DNA of 64,000 nt from NCBI GenBank assembly GCA_964615375.1, contig CAZTOW010000051.1:5126-69125 (forward strand). Reading direction: 5' to 3'. Position 1 is the first letter of the stretch; each line of letters starts with the position of its first letter. The DNA comes from CAZKWG01 sp964615375 (lineage in GTDB: Bacteria > Myxococcota_A > UBA796 > CAZKWG01). The notes under the pieces were generated by a model. That model was not told the origin of the DNA, ran no database searches, and worked only from the letters and a program-made list of their open reading frames with translations. Position numbers and translations under genes: made by a program. This document shows, one piece after another, positions 15,586 to 25,031 of this stretch.

Positions 15586-17802
15586 ATGTCCAAGACCCGC
15601 GCTCCCGAGGTCACCGGCCCCGAGGTTGGCTTCATCTCCAGCCTGCTGAACGCCCTGTGCGCTCCACCGCCTGAGGAGGCGCCGATGGAGGGGGGCGCTC
15701 CTCCGATGACGCCCGTAAAGGCGTGGGCCATGCAGCGCACCACCGGCAACGCCGGGGTCGCGGCCATGACCGAGCCGGCCCGTGCCGCAGCGGAGGCCCG
15801 CGAGCGCGAGCAGAAGGCACTGACCGAGATCCGGCGCATCCTCGCGCTCGGCTGGGTGGCTCCCTGGCACGAGGCCGCGTTGGAGCACGCCTGGACCAGC
15901 CTGGGGCCGGACCTGGGGCGTGTTCGTGAGGAACACCGTGATCTCTGGGATCAGAGCGTCGCGCGCGGCGCCGAGCTGGGCGGGCTGACCAGCGACGGTC
16001 GCGTGGCGGCGGACGTGCTGCCATCGGACGTGCTGGCGCTCGCGCGCGCGGCGCTGGACCACAACCGCGACGTGATCGTAGGCGAGCTGGTCGCCCTGGA
16101 AGGGCCGGAGTCCGCCGCCGTCACGGTGGACCTGCAAGAGCTGGCCTTGGAGGTCGCGAGCGCGATGGACGCCCGCGCGCGGGTCCAGCAGGTGCCGGTG
16201 TGGGTGCTGCCCGAGGCCGTAGGCGCGCCGCCGGCCGATCTGGGGCCGCCCATGGAGCCCGAGTGGATGGTGGCGCCCTTCAGCCCCCGCACGGTCACGG
16301 CCGACCCGCCCCCGGACGTGATGAACGGCGAGCGCGTGGCGCTGGCCTGGTCCGCCGTCAAGCCCATGTGGGACGCGGCGAACGCGGCAGTGCTGGCCCT
16401 CGCCGACCAGAGCCCCGCCCTTTACGCGCTGGCGTCCAAGGGTGACATCGAGGCGCTGCGCGCGCTCGGGCAGGGGACGACGGAGGATGCGCAGGTTCGG
16501 CTGACGGAGGTGCTGGAGCAGGCCGTCGCCGACCTGAACGAGGCCGAGCTCGCCTTGGACGAGGGCGACCTGGGCTGGCAGGACCTGGGGCTGGTGCAGG
16601 GCCGGGCGCTGGCCGGGCAGCGGGCCTGTGGCAGCTCGGGCGTGGACTGGACTGACGCCGACAACCGGGCAGCCGCGCAGGGGGTGATGCGGGACGCCAC
16701 ACGCGCGGAGTTCTGGGAGAACCTGGGCCTGGGCGCGGTGGCGGGCGTGGCTTTCCTGGTCGCTGAGCTGGCCAGCGCGGGCAGCGCCACGTTCCTCTTC
16801 GCCGCTGGGCTGGGGCTGGGGATCAGCGGGGGCATAGCCGCTGAGCAGTGGACCACCGCGAACTCCATGCAGGCCGCGGTCGGCGCAGGCGTGAGCCTCG
16901 ACGGCGAGCTGGTCGAGCAGATGGCGGCCGACCGGGCGACAACGATGGCGGTGCTCAGCACGGTGCTGGCCTTCCTGGACGCCGCCGGGCCGCTGACCAA
17001 AGCGGCGAACTGGGGCGCCAGGTCGGCGGGCGAGGTCGGTGAGACGGCGGTGGAGCAGGCGGCGTTGGTCGAGGCGCGCGCTGCCGCGACTGAGCTGGCG
17101 GTAACTGGCCTGGCGAAGTCGTCGAAGGCCGCGAAGATCCTGCCCGAGCAGGCCGAGAACTGGTCCGAGGTCGCGGCCCTGGTCGGCAAGCCCTGGGACG
17201 GCACGGCGCCGGCCGGGTACGCGGTCGTCCGCACGGCGAAGGGCGGACAGACCTTGCGCCGCGCGGTAGCCGATGACAACAAGCTCGTGAAGCTGTGGAT
17301 CGACCAGGACGGGATCCTGCGCACAGGCAGCCCGCCCCGGAACCTGCTCACAGACGGGCGCAAGGCACGCGAGCTGATCACGGCGGGCAAGGGCACGATC
17401 CCGGCCGGCGTGCAGGTCCACCACGTCATCCCCGAGGAGGTCTTGCGCGAGCACCCCCTGTTCATCGCCGCGTGCAAGCGGGGCAGGCCGCCTTATGATG
17501 TGGAGAACCCTGGGAACCTGCTGCCCATGGCGAGCGAGGAGGCGGCCCGGCAGGCGGCCGACGAGGCGTGGAACCGGGCGCTGCAAGCGGCGCCGATGCA
17601 CCGAGGGAGTCATCCGAGGTATACGGATGTGGTGCGGAGGGTGGCGAATACATCGTGGGATGATCTTCGTAGCGCCTATCCGTCGGAGGACGCCATCCTG
17701 CCTGAGGCGCTCACGGAGGCGGCCCTCTCCGTGCAAGAGGCGATGAGGTCGAGGCTGTTGCGCGGTGACGTGCCCCTTGATGAGACTGGGAGGCTTCGGT
17801 GA
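15586..17802 (+). CDS. Polymorphic toxin with C-terminal AHH-type HNH nuclease
   Basis: This 738-residue protein looks like an exported toxin. Residues 49-61 (MQRTTGNAGVAAM) resemble the LQRxxGNxAV motif of proteins delivered by extracellular contractile injection systems. A long helical middle contains a Gly/Ala-rich hydrophobic segment (about 378-420; AVAGVAFLVAELASAGSA...LGLGISGG). The C-terminal domain (about 600-690) has VHHVIPEE (His612-His613), NPGNLLPM and MHRGSHPRY, the order of conserved sites in AHH nucleases of the HNH/endonuclease VII class. Nuclease activity is inferred. The ATG at 15586 has GGAGG upstream. A putative immunity gene overlaps the 3' end by four bases. No secretion genes lie in the window, so delivery would depend on the host. 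Confidence 0.8.
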   Translation: MSKTRAPEVTGPEVGFISSLLNALCAPPPEEAPMEGGAPPMTPVKAWAMQRTTGNAGVAAMTEPARAAAEAREREQKALTEIRRILALGWVAPWHEAALEHAWTSLGPDLGRVREEHRDLWDQSVARGAELGGLTSDGRVAADVLPSDVLALARAALDHNRDVIVGELVALEGPESAAVTVDLQELALEVASAMDARARVQQVPVWVLPEAVGAPPADLGPPMEPEWMVAPFSPRTVTADPPPDVMNGERVALAWSAVKPMWDAANAAVLALADQSPALYALASKGDIEALRALGQGTTEDAQVRLTEVLEQAVADLNEAELALDEGDLGWQDLGLVQGRALAGQRACGSSGVDWTDADNRAAAQGVMRDATRAEFWENLGLGAVAGVAFLVAELASAGSATFLFAAGLGLGISGGIAAEQWTTANSMQAAVGAGVSLDGELVEQMAADRATTMAVLSTVLAFLDAAGPLTKAANWGARSAGEVGETAVEQAALVEARAAATELAVTGLAKSSKAAKILPEQAENWSEVAALVGKPWDGTAPAGYAVVRTAKGGQTLRRAVADDNKLVKLWIDQDGILRTGSPPRNLLTDGRKARELITAGKGTIPAGVQVHHVIPEEVLREHPLFIAACKRGRPPYDVENPGNLLPMASEEAARQAADEAWNRALQAAPMHRGSHPRYTDVVRRVANTSWDDLRSAYPSEDAILPEALTEAALSVQEAMRSRLLRGDVPLDETGRLR

Positions 17803-18461
17803 CCCACGCCCCGCCGGCCTACGAGCTAGAAGCGGATTTCACGGGGCAAAAGGATTCGACCTGCGTCCTGCACATGATCCCGTGGCACCAGTGGGGAGAT
17901 GTCCGCTGGGCAGGCACAGAGCCTCTGCTTGTTCCTGATCCAGTGGTCTACCGCGTGGGCAGCAAGAAGGTTCATGTGCTGACGGACTACCCTTCGACCT
18001 TCGGGGTGGAGCCGGTCTTCACCCGACGCATGTTGGACATCCTCCTCGCCGTCAAGCCCTTCGGGTATCGGCTGTATCCGGTGGAGGTCCGCTACCGAGG
18101 ACAGGTGCTCCCGCCTCCGTCGACCGACCTGACCTACTGGCTGGTGCAGCTCACCGAGCACTTCAACGGCTTCGACCCTGAGCGTTCCGACTGGGAACCG
18201 TCAACCATCGCTCCGCAGCGGATAGGGGAACTCTACCGCCTCGAACTGAAGATCCCCCCCGAGGGCCTGCCCCCCATCTTTCGCATCCCCCAGCGGCCCA
18301 CGACGCTGTTCGTGTCCGCCGAGGGCCGCGAGGCCCTGATCGCCGCCGGCATCCGAGGGGTGGACTTCAAGTCCTGCCTGGAGCTGACCTCGCAACTATA
18401 CAAACAGGCCCGCGTCGAAGAGGGCAAATACCGGCCCCCTCCTACCATCCGTCCGTCGTGA
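17799..18461 (+). CDS. Imm11-like (DUF1629) immunity protein
   Basis: This 220-residue protein starts with GTG in the overlap GTGA with the toxin stop, so the two are translationally coupled. The C-terminal part (PPIFRIPQRPTTLFVSAEGREALIAAGIRGVDFKSCLEL) resembles the end of Imm11/DUF1629 proteins, where a (V/I)S-x-AL-x-AGI-x-GV(D/E)F pattern is common, and this family often follows AHH toxins in myxobacteria. Its role would be to bind and neutralise the AHH nuclease in the cytoplasm. The family call is from pattern and context only. The last 20 bases overlap the convergent FG-GAP gene. Confidence 0.7.
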   Translation: MTHAPPAYELEADFTGQKDSTCVLHMIPWHQWGDVRWAGTEPLLVPDPVVYRVGSKKVHVLTDYPSTFGVEPVFTRRMLDILLAVKPFGYRLYPVEVRYRGQVLPPPSTDLTYWLVQLTEHFNGFDPERSDWEPSTIAPQRIGELYRLELKIPPEGLPPIFRIPQRPTTLFVSAEGREALIAAGIRGVDFKSCLELTSQLYKQARVEEGKYRPPPTIRPS

Positions 18462-20199
18462 GCAGCCAGACCGCGCCCGCACCGCCATCGGCAGCCGGGG
18501 CTCCGACCAGCAGATCGTCCTGGCCAGCACCGTTCATGTCGCCTGCGCCGCTGAGGCTGGTTCCTAGTCCATCGCCGGCCCTGGCGCCGTTTACGCGCCA
18601 ACCCGCGTCGCTGGCTTTCGCAGTGTCCTGAAGCGCGCCGTACCAGACCAGGACCGCGCCCGCTCCACCGTCGGCCCCAGGCGCGCCCATGGCGAAGTCC
18701 GGCACGTCGTCGCCGTCCAGGTTCAGGTTGCCAGCCAGCGCCGAGCCGAGGGCCATGCTCTCTTCGTCGCCGTCGATGCGGGTGGAGACATCTTCGGCTC
18801 CGAGCCGCGCCTTGTCCCCGAGTGCCCACCAGTCTGCTCCAGAGAGCAGGTAGACTGTTCCACCGTCGGGCGCACCGGCATCGGTGCCCGGCGCGCCGAT
18901 CAGCACGTCAGCGTAGCCATCCCCATCCACATCGCCGGCCGGCGCGAGGGCGTTGCTCAGCCGGTCGTCCGTCTCCTCGCCGGAGAGGCTGCGGTCGTAG
19001 ACCCCACCCGTGGTCGCGTCATCCTCGCGGAGTTGTGAAGGCTCCGTATAGAGAAAGGAAACGCCGGAACTATCGCCGCGTTCAACTCCATCACCAAGGC
19101 TCCAATCGGACGTGGGCGCACCGAGCAGCACATCGGGCGAGCCATCTGCGTTGACATCGCCAGCGAAGATCACAGCATCACCGGTCCCCGTTGCTGAGCC
19201 TCCTGACAAATATCCGTCGTAGATGTCCTTGTAGTCGTCCACACTTTCGGTAATTGGACCCTGAATGAAGATCAGCGCACCGCCCGTGCCGATCAGCAGG
19301 TCTACGACACTGTCGCCGCCTCTGAAGTCAACGTCTGTGGCTATACCCTCACCGCCAGAGCGCCCGATGATGTCCACCACCGGGCTGTCCACCAAGGGCG
19401 CGTCTTCCACCTCCGCACCATGAACGATGTAGACCGCAAGCCCTCCCGTGGCGACTGTTCCTCCCGGAGCCCCGATGACGAGGTCACGCACCCCGTCCCC
19501 GTCAAGGTCCCCCGCACCCAAGGATGCGCCCGCATCAAGATCGGCCTCCTCGGCGTAGAAGGTCAGGTCTGCCGAGTCCGTTGCTTCCAGGGCGTCCAAC
19601 GGCCCGTACCAGACGTAGACCTCACCCCCGTCGCCCGCCGTGGGAGCCCCCACCGCGATGTCCGGCCAGCCATCGTCGTTCAAGTCGCCCGCGCCAAGCA
19701 CCGCCGTCCCCAGAGCGCCATAGCCATAAATCCGACTTCGGGTGAAGGTGGAGTCGTCGATTACATCCTGCCCCGTTGGTGCCCCGCAGTCCGAAACGTC
19801 GTCGCAGTCGTCATCTAGTGCATTTTCACACACTGGTTCCATGCCAGGGTTGATATCGGCGTTTTCATCGTCGCAGTCCTCGGCCATGGTGGCGAACCCT
19901 GGCTCTCCCTCGCAGATGGTCCGGGCGGTGCCCGTGCCGAAGCCATCGCCGTCGTTGTCCGTGTAGGCACTCACCCAGGCCGCGCGAGTGTCGTTGTCGT
20001 CGTCACAGTCGGTGTTGTCGGCCACCAGACCGTTCCCAGCCTCGCACGCCTCCTTGGGCGCGTCCGGGTCACCGAAGCCGTCGCCGTCCTGGTCATGGAA
20101 GAAGGTCTGGGGCTCGCCGTCCGGGCAGTAGGCCCCGGTGTCGTCGGGCTTGCAGCCGCGACAGCCAGCCAGGGCTAGGAACCAGAGGGGAAAGCGCAT
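18442..20199 (-). CDS. FG-GAP seven-bladed beta-propeller lipoprotein with MopE-type Ca-binding repeats
   Basis: This 585-residue lipoprotein has lipobox LALAGC near residue 13. The N-terminal part has MopE/thrombospondin-3-like calcium-binding repeats (DQDGDGFGDP, DNTDCDDDND, DNDGDGFG, EDCDDENADINPGMEPVCENALDDDCDD). Then come seven FG-GAP/integrin-alpha repeats, such as GDLNDDGWPDIAVGAPT, GDVNADGSPDVLLGAPT and GDVDGDGYADVLIGAPG, enough for one complete propeller. Such proteins are surface-exposed and bind ligands or calcium; the specific role is unknown. A second gene of the same design lies just upstream on the same strand and a third at 29736. Three copies in a mobile element is unusual. 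Confidence 0.85.
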   Translation of the reverse strand: MRFPLWFLALAGCRGCKPDDTGAYCPDGEPQTFFHDQDGDGFGDPDAPKEACEAGNGLVADNTDCDDDNDTRAAWVSAYTDNDGDGFGTGTARTICEGEPGFATMAEDCDDENADINPGMEPVCENALDDDCDDVSDCGAPTGQDVIDDSTFTRSRIYGYGALGTAVLGAGDLNDDGWPDIAVGAPTAGDGGEVYVWYGPLDALEATDSADLTFYAEEADLDAGASLGAGDLDGDGVRDLVIGAPGGTVATGGLAVYIVHGAEVEDAPLVDSPVVDIIGRSGGEGIATDVDFRGGDSVVDLLIGTGGALIFIQGPITESVDDYKDIYDGYLSGGSATGTGDAVIFAGDVNADGSPDVLLGAPTSDWSLGDGVERGDSSGVSFLYTEPSQLREDDATTGGVYDRSLSGEETDDRLSNALAPAGDVDGDGYADVLIGAPGTDAGAPDGGTVYLLSGADWWALGDKARLGAEDVSTRIDGDEESMALGSALAGNLNLDGDDVPDFAMGAPGADGGAGAVLVWYGALQDTAKASDAGWRVNGARAGDGLGTSLSGAGDMNGAGQDDLLVGAPAADGGAGAVWLLTTDGW

Positions 20200-20263
20200 G
20201 GGGAAGCTCCTCGAACAGGGTCAGCTTAGCCGGAAAGCGGCGCCCGTTGCCACGGCGGCGGGG

Positions 20264-22411
20264 TCAGAAGGCGTCGGTCGCCATAAGGAGGGCCTGGCCG
20301 GGTTCGTCATCAACCCCGTCATCCGCGTACCTGTAGTACGGAACGCCGCCAATCAGCAGGTCACTCCACCCAAGGCCCGTGACATCGCCAGGATCAGCGA
20401 CCGTCAAGCCGATGCGGCCGTTGCCGACCTCGCCGTAGACGGCGTAGTCCGCGTCCAATGGGCTCAGGTCCCCCGCGATCGGGCCGTAGTACAGGCGCGC
20501 CGCGCCCCGACTGGCGGTGACACCAGGAGCACCTACCAGCAGCTCGGAGTAGCCGTCGTCGCCAATGTCGGAGACCATGGCTACGCTCGTTCCCATTTCG
20601 TCGCCCACCGCGCTGCCTGTGATGGTGGCCAGCGCGTCAGCACCGTCCAGGGGACCGCCGGGTGCCATGCCAGCGACGACCGCGCCAGAGATCAGCGTCA
20701 CCTGACCCGCCTGATCCTGGGCGTAGGGGGCACCCACAGCGACATCGTCATACCCGTCGCCGTCACCATCGCCACGGCAGCTCACAGCCACGCCGGTGCC
20801 GTCCTGGGCCTCGCCCTCCAGCCAGGTCCAGGCAAGATCGGCGATGCTTAGGGTGCCCGGCGTGCGAGACGTGATGATGTAGGCTCTGCCGACCCGGGTC
20901 TCAGACTGATTGTCACCCTCGTCGTTCGTCGGCCGGTAGTCCGTCGGCGCGCCCAGCACGAGATCCTGCTCTCCATCCCCATCGATGTCGCAGTCCCCTG
21001 CCACTGCCGTCCCGAGCTGCTCATAGGCAGTCCCGCCCTCGAGCACCCCCCACGCCAGATCCTCCGCGTCCCGGTTGTAGCGGGGCAGCCCGTTGAACAC
21101 GAAGACCCCGCCGGCCTGCTCCTCGCCGCCGTCTGGCGTGTAGGTCGGCGCGCCCGCCGCGCAGTCCGGCACGCCATCCCCGGTGTAGTCCGTCGAGCAC
21201 GCCAGCGAAGCACCCAGGCGCCCGCCGCTTTCCGGCCCGACCATCGCCGCCCGGAACGCCGCGTCTTGCAGCTCCAGGGTGCCTTCGCCCAGCGGCCCGC
21301 CGCGCACGAAGTACACCCGGCCCGCCTCGGTGTCGCCGCCGGTCCCTGGCCCGTCGCCCCACGGCCCGAGCATGGGGAAGGCGCCCCCTCCTCCATCGTC
21401 CCCGCTGCCGAAGATGCCGCCGGCCTCGTCCGCGCCCGGCGCGCCGATCACGAAGTCGTCATAACCGTCCTGATCCAGGTCCACACCGCCCGCGACGGCG
21501 GCCCCGGTCTGATCGCCATCGGAGATCCCGGTGATCAGCAGCGCGCCGGCCGACTCGCTGCCCAGGGTCACCGTGCCCGTGGTCCCGCCATAGACCAGCG
21601 CCACCGCCCCAACCTCGTCATCGCCCACCGCGTAGCGCGGTGCGCCGATGAGCAGGTCGGCGATCCCGTCCCCGTCCACGTCGCCCGCACCCCCCAGCGC
21701 GCTCCCGGTGCTCGCGTCCAGCACGCCGGTCACGACCAGAGTTGAGCTTGCTCCTGCACCTGTCCCCTCGGGCGGGTCGCACTCCCCGTGGCCGTTGCAG
21801 TCCTGATCGACACCATCACATGTAGTGGGCGCATCAGGGTACACGTCGGGATCGTTGTCTTCGCAGTCGCCGTCCACGACCGCGTAGCCGGCCTCGGCCG
21901 ACGTGCAGAGGGTCAAGAGTTCTCCCTGCCCGTACCCATCCTTGTCTGCATCGGCGTAGAAGTCCGCCGCTGTCCAGGCGAAGACGTTGGTGTCGTCGCA
22001 GTCCGTGGGGTAGGGTGACCAGCCCTTTCCCCCTGTGCATCGGAGTTGCGCTCCCTGGTACACGCCGTAGCCGTCGCCGTCCGCGTCCGGGTAGTAGTAG
22101 ACACCCTGGCCGACCGCCGCGTCCCGGTCATCGCAGTCGTATGGGTAGTGGATCCCGTCCTTGTCGAGATCGTAGATCCGGTCGTACTGCTCGGTGCCGC
22201 TCAGGCAACCCGCGAGGAGAGCGACCGCACACGCGGCGAGCGCGCCCACCCGTCTCAGGGGCGCACACACCTGCCGTGCGCCCCGCGAGGCCCGTCGGCC
22301 GAGATCGCGCACGGCAGATGTGATAACGTCGGTCGGTTTCTCGCAGACCCGGAGCAGCCACTCCCAGCGGCTCGTCCAGACCCTCCATCGTCGGTGCCAG
22401 GCGCGGGGCAT
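20264..22411 (-). CDS. FG-GAP seven-bladed beta-propeller lipoprotein
   Basis: This protein is of the same type as the neighbour at 18442. A lipobox (VALLAGC) is followed by Asp-rich calcium-binding repeats (YDLDKDGIHYPYDCDDRD, DADGDGYG, DGDCEDNDPDVYPDAPTTCDGVDQDCNG). Seven FG-GAP repeats follow (GDVDGDGIADLLIGAPR, LDQDGYDDFVIGAPG, CDIDGDGEQDLVLGAPT and others). The 715-residue frame from ATG 22411 has 69 residues before the lipid Cys, too long for a signal peptide. GTG 22270, giving VCAPLRRVGALAACAVALLAGC, is a more natural start. The gap to the next gene is 64 bases, so the two probably form an operon. Confidence 0.85.
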   Translation of the reverse strand: MPRAWHRRWRVWTSRWEWLLRVCEKPTDVITSAVRDLGRRASRGARQVCAPLRRVGALAACAVALLAGCLSGTEQYDRIYDLDKDGIHYPYDCDDRDAAVGQGVYYYPDADGDGYGVYQGAQLRCTGGKGWSPYPTDCDDTNVFAWTAADFYADADKDGYGQGELLTLCTSAEAGYAVVDGDCEDNDPDVYPDAPTTCDGVDQDCNGHGECDPPEGTGAGASSTLVVTGVLDASTGSALGGAGDVDGDGIADLLIGAPRYAVGDDEVGAVALVYGGTTGTVTLGSESAGALLITGISDGDQTGAAVAGGVDLDQDGYDDFVIGAPGADEAGGIFGSGDDGGGGAFPMLGPWGDGPGTGGDTEAGRVYFVRGGPLGEGTLELQDAAFRAAMVGPESGGRLGASLACSTDYTGDGVPDCAAGAPTYTPDGGEEQAGGVFVFNGLPRYNRDAEDLAWGVLEGGTAYEQLGTAVAGDCDIDGDGEQDLVLGAPTDYRPTNDEGDNQSETRVGRAYIITSRTPGTLSIADLAWTWLEGEAQDGTGVAVSCRGDGDGDGYDDVAVGAPYAQDQAGQVTLISGAVVAGMAPGGPLDGADALATITGSAVGDEMGTSVAMVSDIGDDGYSELLVGAPGVTASRGAARLYYGPIAGDLSPLDADYAVYGEVGNGRIGLTVADPGDVTGLGWSDLLIGGVPYYRYADDGVDDEPGQALLMATDAF

Positions 22412-22451
22412 GTCGTCCTCGTGGGTCGGAGTGGTACGCTCCGCTCATGGT

Positions 22452-22467
22452 AGGATGGTGTCATCCT
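22452..22467. promoter_or_regulatory. Small palindrome between divergent genes
   Basis: AGGATG-GTGT-CATCCT is a perfect 6-bp inverted repeat in the region between the leftward lipoprotein gene and the rightward gene at 22501. It could be an operator for either. Confidence 0.3.
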
Positions 22468-22500
22468 CGTCTTCAAGGGACCACCGGGAGAAACCTGGAC

Positions 22501-23433
22501 ATGCGTTCACATTTTCGCCGCGCGAGAGTGACACGCGGCTGGGCCATATTGAGCTTGCTATCGTTGGCCTTTCATTCGGGGTCTGCCGCCGCGGCTCCCC
22601 CCAGCGAGCCCCGCGCGAATGTTCAGCCAGCCCCGGCGGCGAGCGCCGCGCAACAACAGCCCTGCCCCACGTCGAACGCGGGCTTCTCGATGATGGTCGC
22701 GCGCGTCGAGGCCATCTACGAGGCCCGCGCGCAGGGCGACTTTCTCGCCGAGGCGCCGAGGATGGTCGCCTGCTTCGCCGAGCTGGAGGAGCCGCTGAGC
22801 CGGGACGTGGCGCCTCACTACCTCCGAGCGCGGGCGTATAGCTGGTTCCCCTCCCGTGACTTCGCCAAGGTCGAGGCGGCCTTGCGGGCGGTCCACGACC
22901 TGGAGCCCGACGCCCGCGTGCCCAGCGCCATCGCGCCTAAGGCCGGTCACCCGATGTACGACGCGCAGGCGCGCGCGGTGACGGCGCCGGGTCCGCGTCC
23001 CCAGCCGGTGACGCTCCCGGCGATCCCCAGCATGAGCTACCGGGTCAACGGCGTGCCCACCGCCACGGTCATGCCGGACGTGTTGAACGTCGTCCAGATC
23101 GTGTCGCCGGCCATCGGCGTCTTCTACAACCAGGAGATGTACCCAGGCGAGACGTTCTCGCTCGATGACGTGCCGGGCCTCGATCTGGCGCGGCGGCAGG
23201 TGGCCCAGCAGATTCAGCGGTCCAACCGGCTCATGCTGGGGGGCGGCGGCGCGCTGGTGCTGGCTGGCGGAGCCTTGACCTACGCGCGACTTCAGGCGCG
23301 CGCCCTGGAGGCCGACCCCGGATTGTCGGTCGCCGAGGTGTATAATCGCCAGTACGCCGGCCAGGTCGCCGCGACCGTGCTCGGCACGGCCGGGCTGACG
23401 CTGCTGGGCGTCGGTGTGAGCGTGCGATGGTGA
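22501..23433 (+). CDS. Exported protein co-transcribed with a kinase; C-terminal TM helices
   Basis: This 310-residue protein is unrecognised. A basic start and hydrophobic stretch (GWAILSLLSLAFHSGSAAAA) form a signal peptide. The mature part has a helical TPR-like segment (MVARVEAIYEARAQGDFLAEAPRMV...HYLRARAYSWF). A beta-rich middle follows (MSYRVNGVPTATVMPDVLNVVQIV...FYNQEMYPGETF, PEGA-like). Two hydrophobic helices (LMLGGGGALVLAGGALTYA and AATVLGTAGLTLLGVGV) close the protein. Its 3' end overlaps the kinase start by seven bases, so the pair is translationally coupled and the protein is a candidate receptor or substrate. I start at ATG 22501; an earlier in-frame ATG at 22447 lacks a good RBS. 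Confidence 0.6.
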   Translation: MRSHFRRARVTRGWAILSLLSLAFHSGSAAAAPPSEPRANVQPAPAASAAQQQPCPTSNAGFSMMVARVEAIYEARAQGDFLAEAPRMVACFAELEEPLSRDVAPHYLRARAYSWFPSRDFAKVEAALRAVHDLEPDARVPSAIAPKAGHPMYDAQARAVTAPGPRPQPVTLPAIPSMSYRVNGVPTATVMPDVLNVVQIVSPAIGVFYNQEMYPGETFSLDDVPGLDLARRQVAQQIQRSNRLMLGGGGALVLAGGALTYARLQARALEADPGLSVAEVYNRQYAGQVAATVLGTAGLTLLGVGVSVRW

Positions 23434-25031
23434 CCCGCCCCTACTACGTGCTCACCGAGCGCATCGGCGCGGGCGGCTTCGGCGCCGTGTGGGCCGCCAC
23501 CTACCACGGGATCGGCAGTCTCCAGACCGAGGTCGCGCTCAAGGTCTACCACGCGGGCGCCCCCGGCTCCGAGGAGCTGGCCACGCGCCTGCGCGACGAG
23601 GGGCGCGTGCTTGGGTTCTTGCTGCACCGCAACATCGTGGTCGTCCGGCGCATCGTCGTCGTGAACGGTCAGCACGCGCTGGAGATGGAGCGCATCCGAG
23701 GCTGTGATCTGGGTCGTCTGGTCCAGACCGGCACGCTGCCGCCGCCCCGCGCGGCCCTCCAGATTGTCAGCGAGGCAGCCAGCGCGCTCGACTTCGCCTG
23801 GAGCGCCACGGATCGCGAGGGCCGCCCGCTCCGCGTGCTGCACCGCGACATCAAACCGAGCAACATCGCGCTCACCGCCGACGGCGACGTGAAGGTGCTC
23901 GACTTCGGGATCGCCAAAGCCGAGCTGGCAGTGCGGGAGAGTCGGACGAACGCCGACACCGTGCCAGGCACCATGGACTTCATGGCGTCGGAGCGATTCG
24001 AGGGCCGCGAGGGTCCAGAGGCCGACGTGTACAGCCTTGGCGGCGTGCTCTTCGCGCTCCTGGCTGGGCGACACTTCGGGCGCGGGCGAGCGAGCGCGGC
24101 AGCACACGAGCGGGTGCTCGTGGGGGCTTGCAACGAGCTGTTGGAGATGCTGGACGGCGCCTGGGGCGCGGGCACGACCGCGCCCATCCTCGACCTGCTT
24201 TACCGGACCCTGCACTTTGATCCTGCCGAGCGGCCCACCGCAGCGGAGCTGCACCACGCCGCGCACGCCCTCGCCGAGACGGCCCCAGGCCCGACCCTGC
24301 GCGCCTGGGCGCATGAGACGGTCCCCGCGCTCCGAGCGGCACACCCGCCGCGCCCCTCGCCGGATGACGGGCGAATGCTGGAGGAGCAGAGCGAGCGGTC
24401 TATCGCCCTGGTCCCGGCACAGCCCTTCTCCCAGGCCATCGGCGTCCCGCCGGTCGCGCCGACGATGCCCGATGACCAGGGAAGCCAGGATCCTGGCCTG
24501 GAGCCCATCGCGCTGTCCAGGTCCGTGCGGCACGAGCAGCCCTTCCCGGAGACGCCGCCGGATTTCGTCTCCGTCGCCGCTGAGGCTCGCGCTCTCGAAG
24601 CACCACGAGGTTCGCGCTCACCCCTGTGGACGCTCGCGGGCGTCGTGCTCGGCGCCGTCGTCGTTGTCGCTGTCGGCCTGGTCCTGGTGCTAAAAGCTGC
24701 ACGACCGCCGGCCTCGGAGGCTTCGCCCCCACCTGTCGCCTCCGTAGCCGTGGCCGCCGAGCCCGAGGCAGCGCCTCCGCCTCCCCCCGCGCAGGCTCCC
24801 GCCCCGACGCTCGCCAGGGTCCGCCTGGACGGCGACGCCCACACGGCGCGGCTCCAGGCCAGCGGCACGAGCTATGGGCTCCCCGCTTCCGTCCCGGCCG
24901 GCGTCTACGAGGTCGTCGCCGACTTCGGTGACGGAGCCTCTGTCGTCGGCGACGTGACGGTGCCCTCGCGTGGCTCGATCCTGGTGCGCTGCACGAGCGC
25001 CATGATGGTGTGCGAGGTCGCGTCCCGCTGA
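23427..25031 (+). CDS. Transmembrane Ser/Thr protein kinase with PEGA-like extracytoplasmic domain
   Basis: This 534-residue Hanks-type kinase is catalytically complete: GAGGFGAVW loop, Lys39, HRDIKPSN (HRD 139-141), DFG (159-161) and an SER-type APE segment. The linker from about 290 to 395 is Pro/Ser-rich and may be phosphorylated. One TM helix (about 397-421) leads to a Pro/Ala spacer. A C-terminal beta domain (LARVRLDGDAHTARL...LPASVPAGVYEVVADFGDG), PEGA-like, would lie outside the membrane. Coupling with the exported protein just upstream suggests a two-protein sensing unit. Confidence 0.88.
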   Translation: MVTRPYYVLTERIGAGGFGAVWAATYHGIGSLQTEVALKVYHAGAPGSEELATRLRDEGRVLGFLLHRNIVVVRRIVVVNGQHALEMERIRGCDLGRLVQTGTLPPPRAALQIVSEAASALDFAWSATDREGRPLRVLHRDIKPSNIALTADGDVKVLDFGIAKAELAVRESRTNADTVPGTMDFMASERFEGREGPEADVYSLGGVLFALLAGRHFGRGRASAAAHERVLVGACNELLEMLDGAWGAGTTAPILDLLYRTLHFDPAERPTAAELHHAAHALAETAPGPTLRAWAHETVPALRAAHPPRPSPDDGRMLEEQSERSIALVPAQPFSQAIGVPPVAPTMPDDQGSQDPGLEPIALSRSVRHEQPFPETPPDFVSVAAEARALEAPRGSRSPLWTLAGVVLGAVVVVAVGLVLVLKAARPPASEASPPPVASVAVAAEPEAAPPPPPAQAPAPTLARVRLDGDAHTARLQASGTSYGLPASVPAGVYEVVADFGDGASVVGDVTVPSRGSILVRCTSAMMVCEVASR

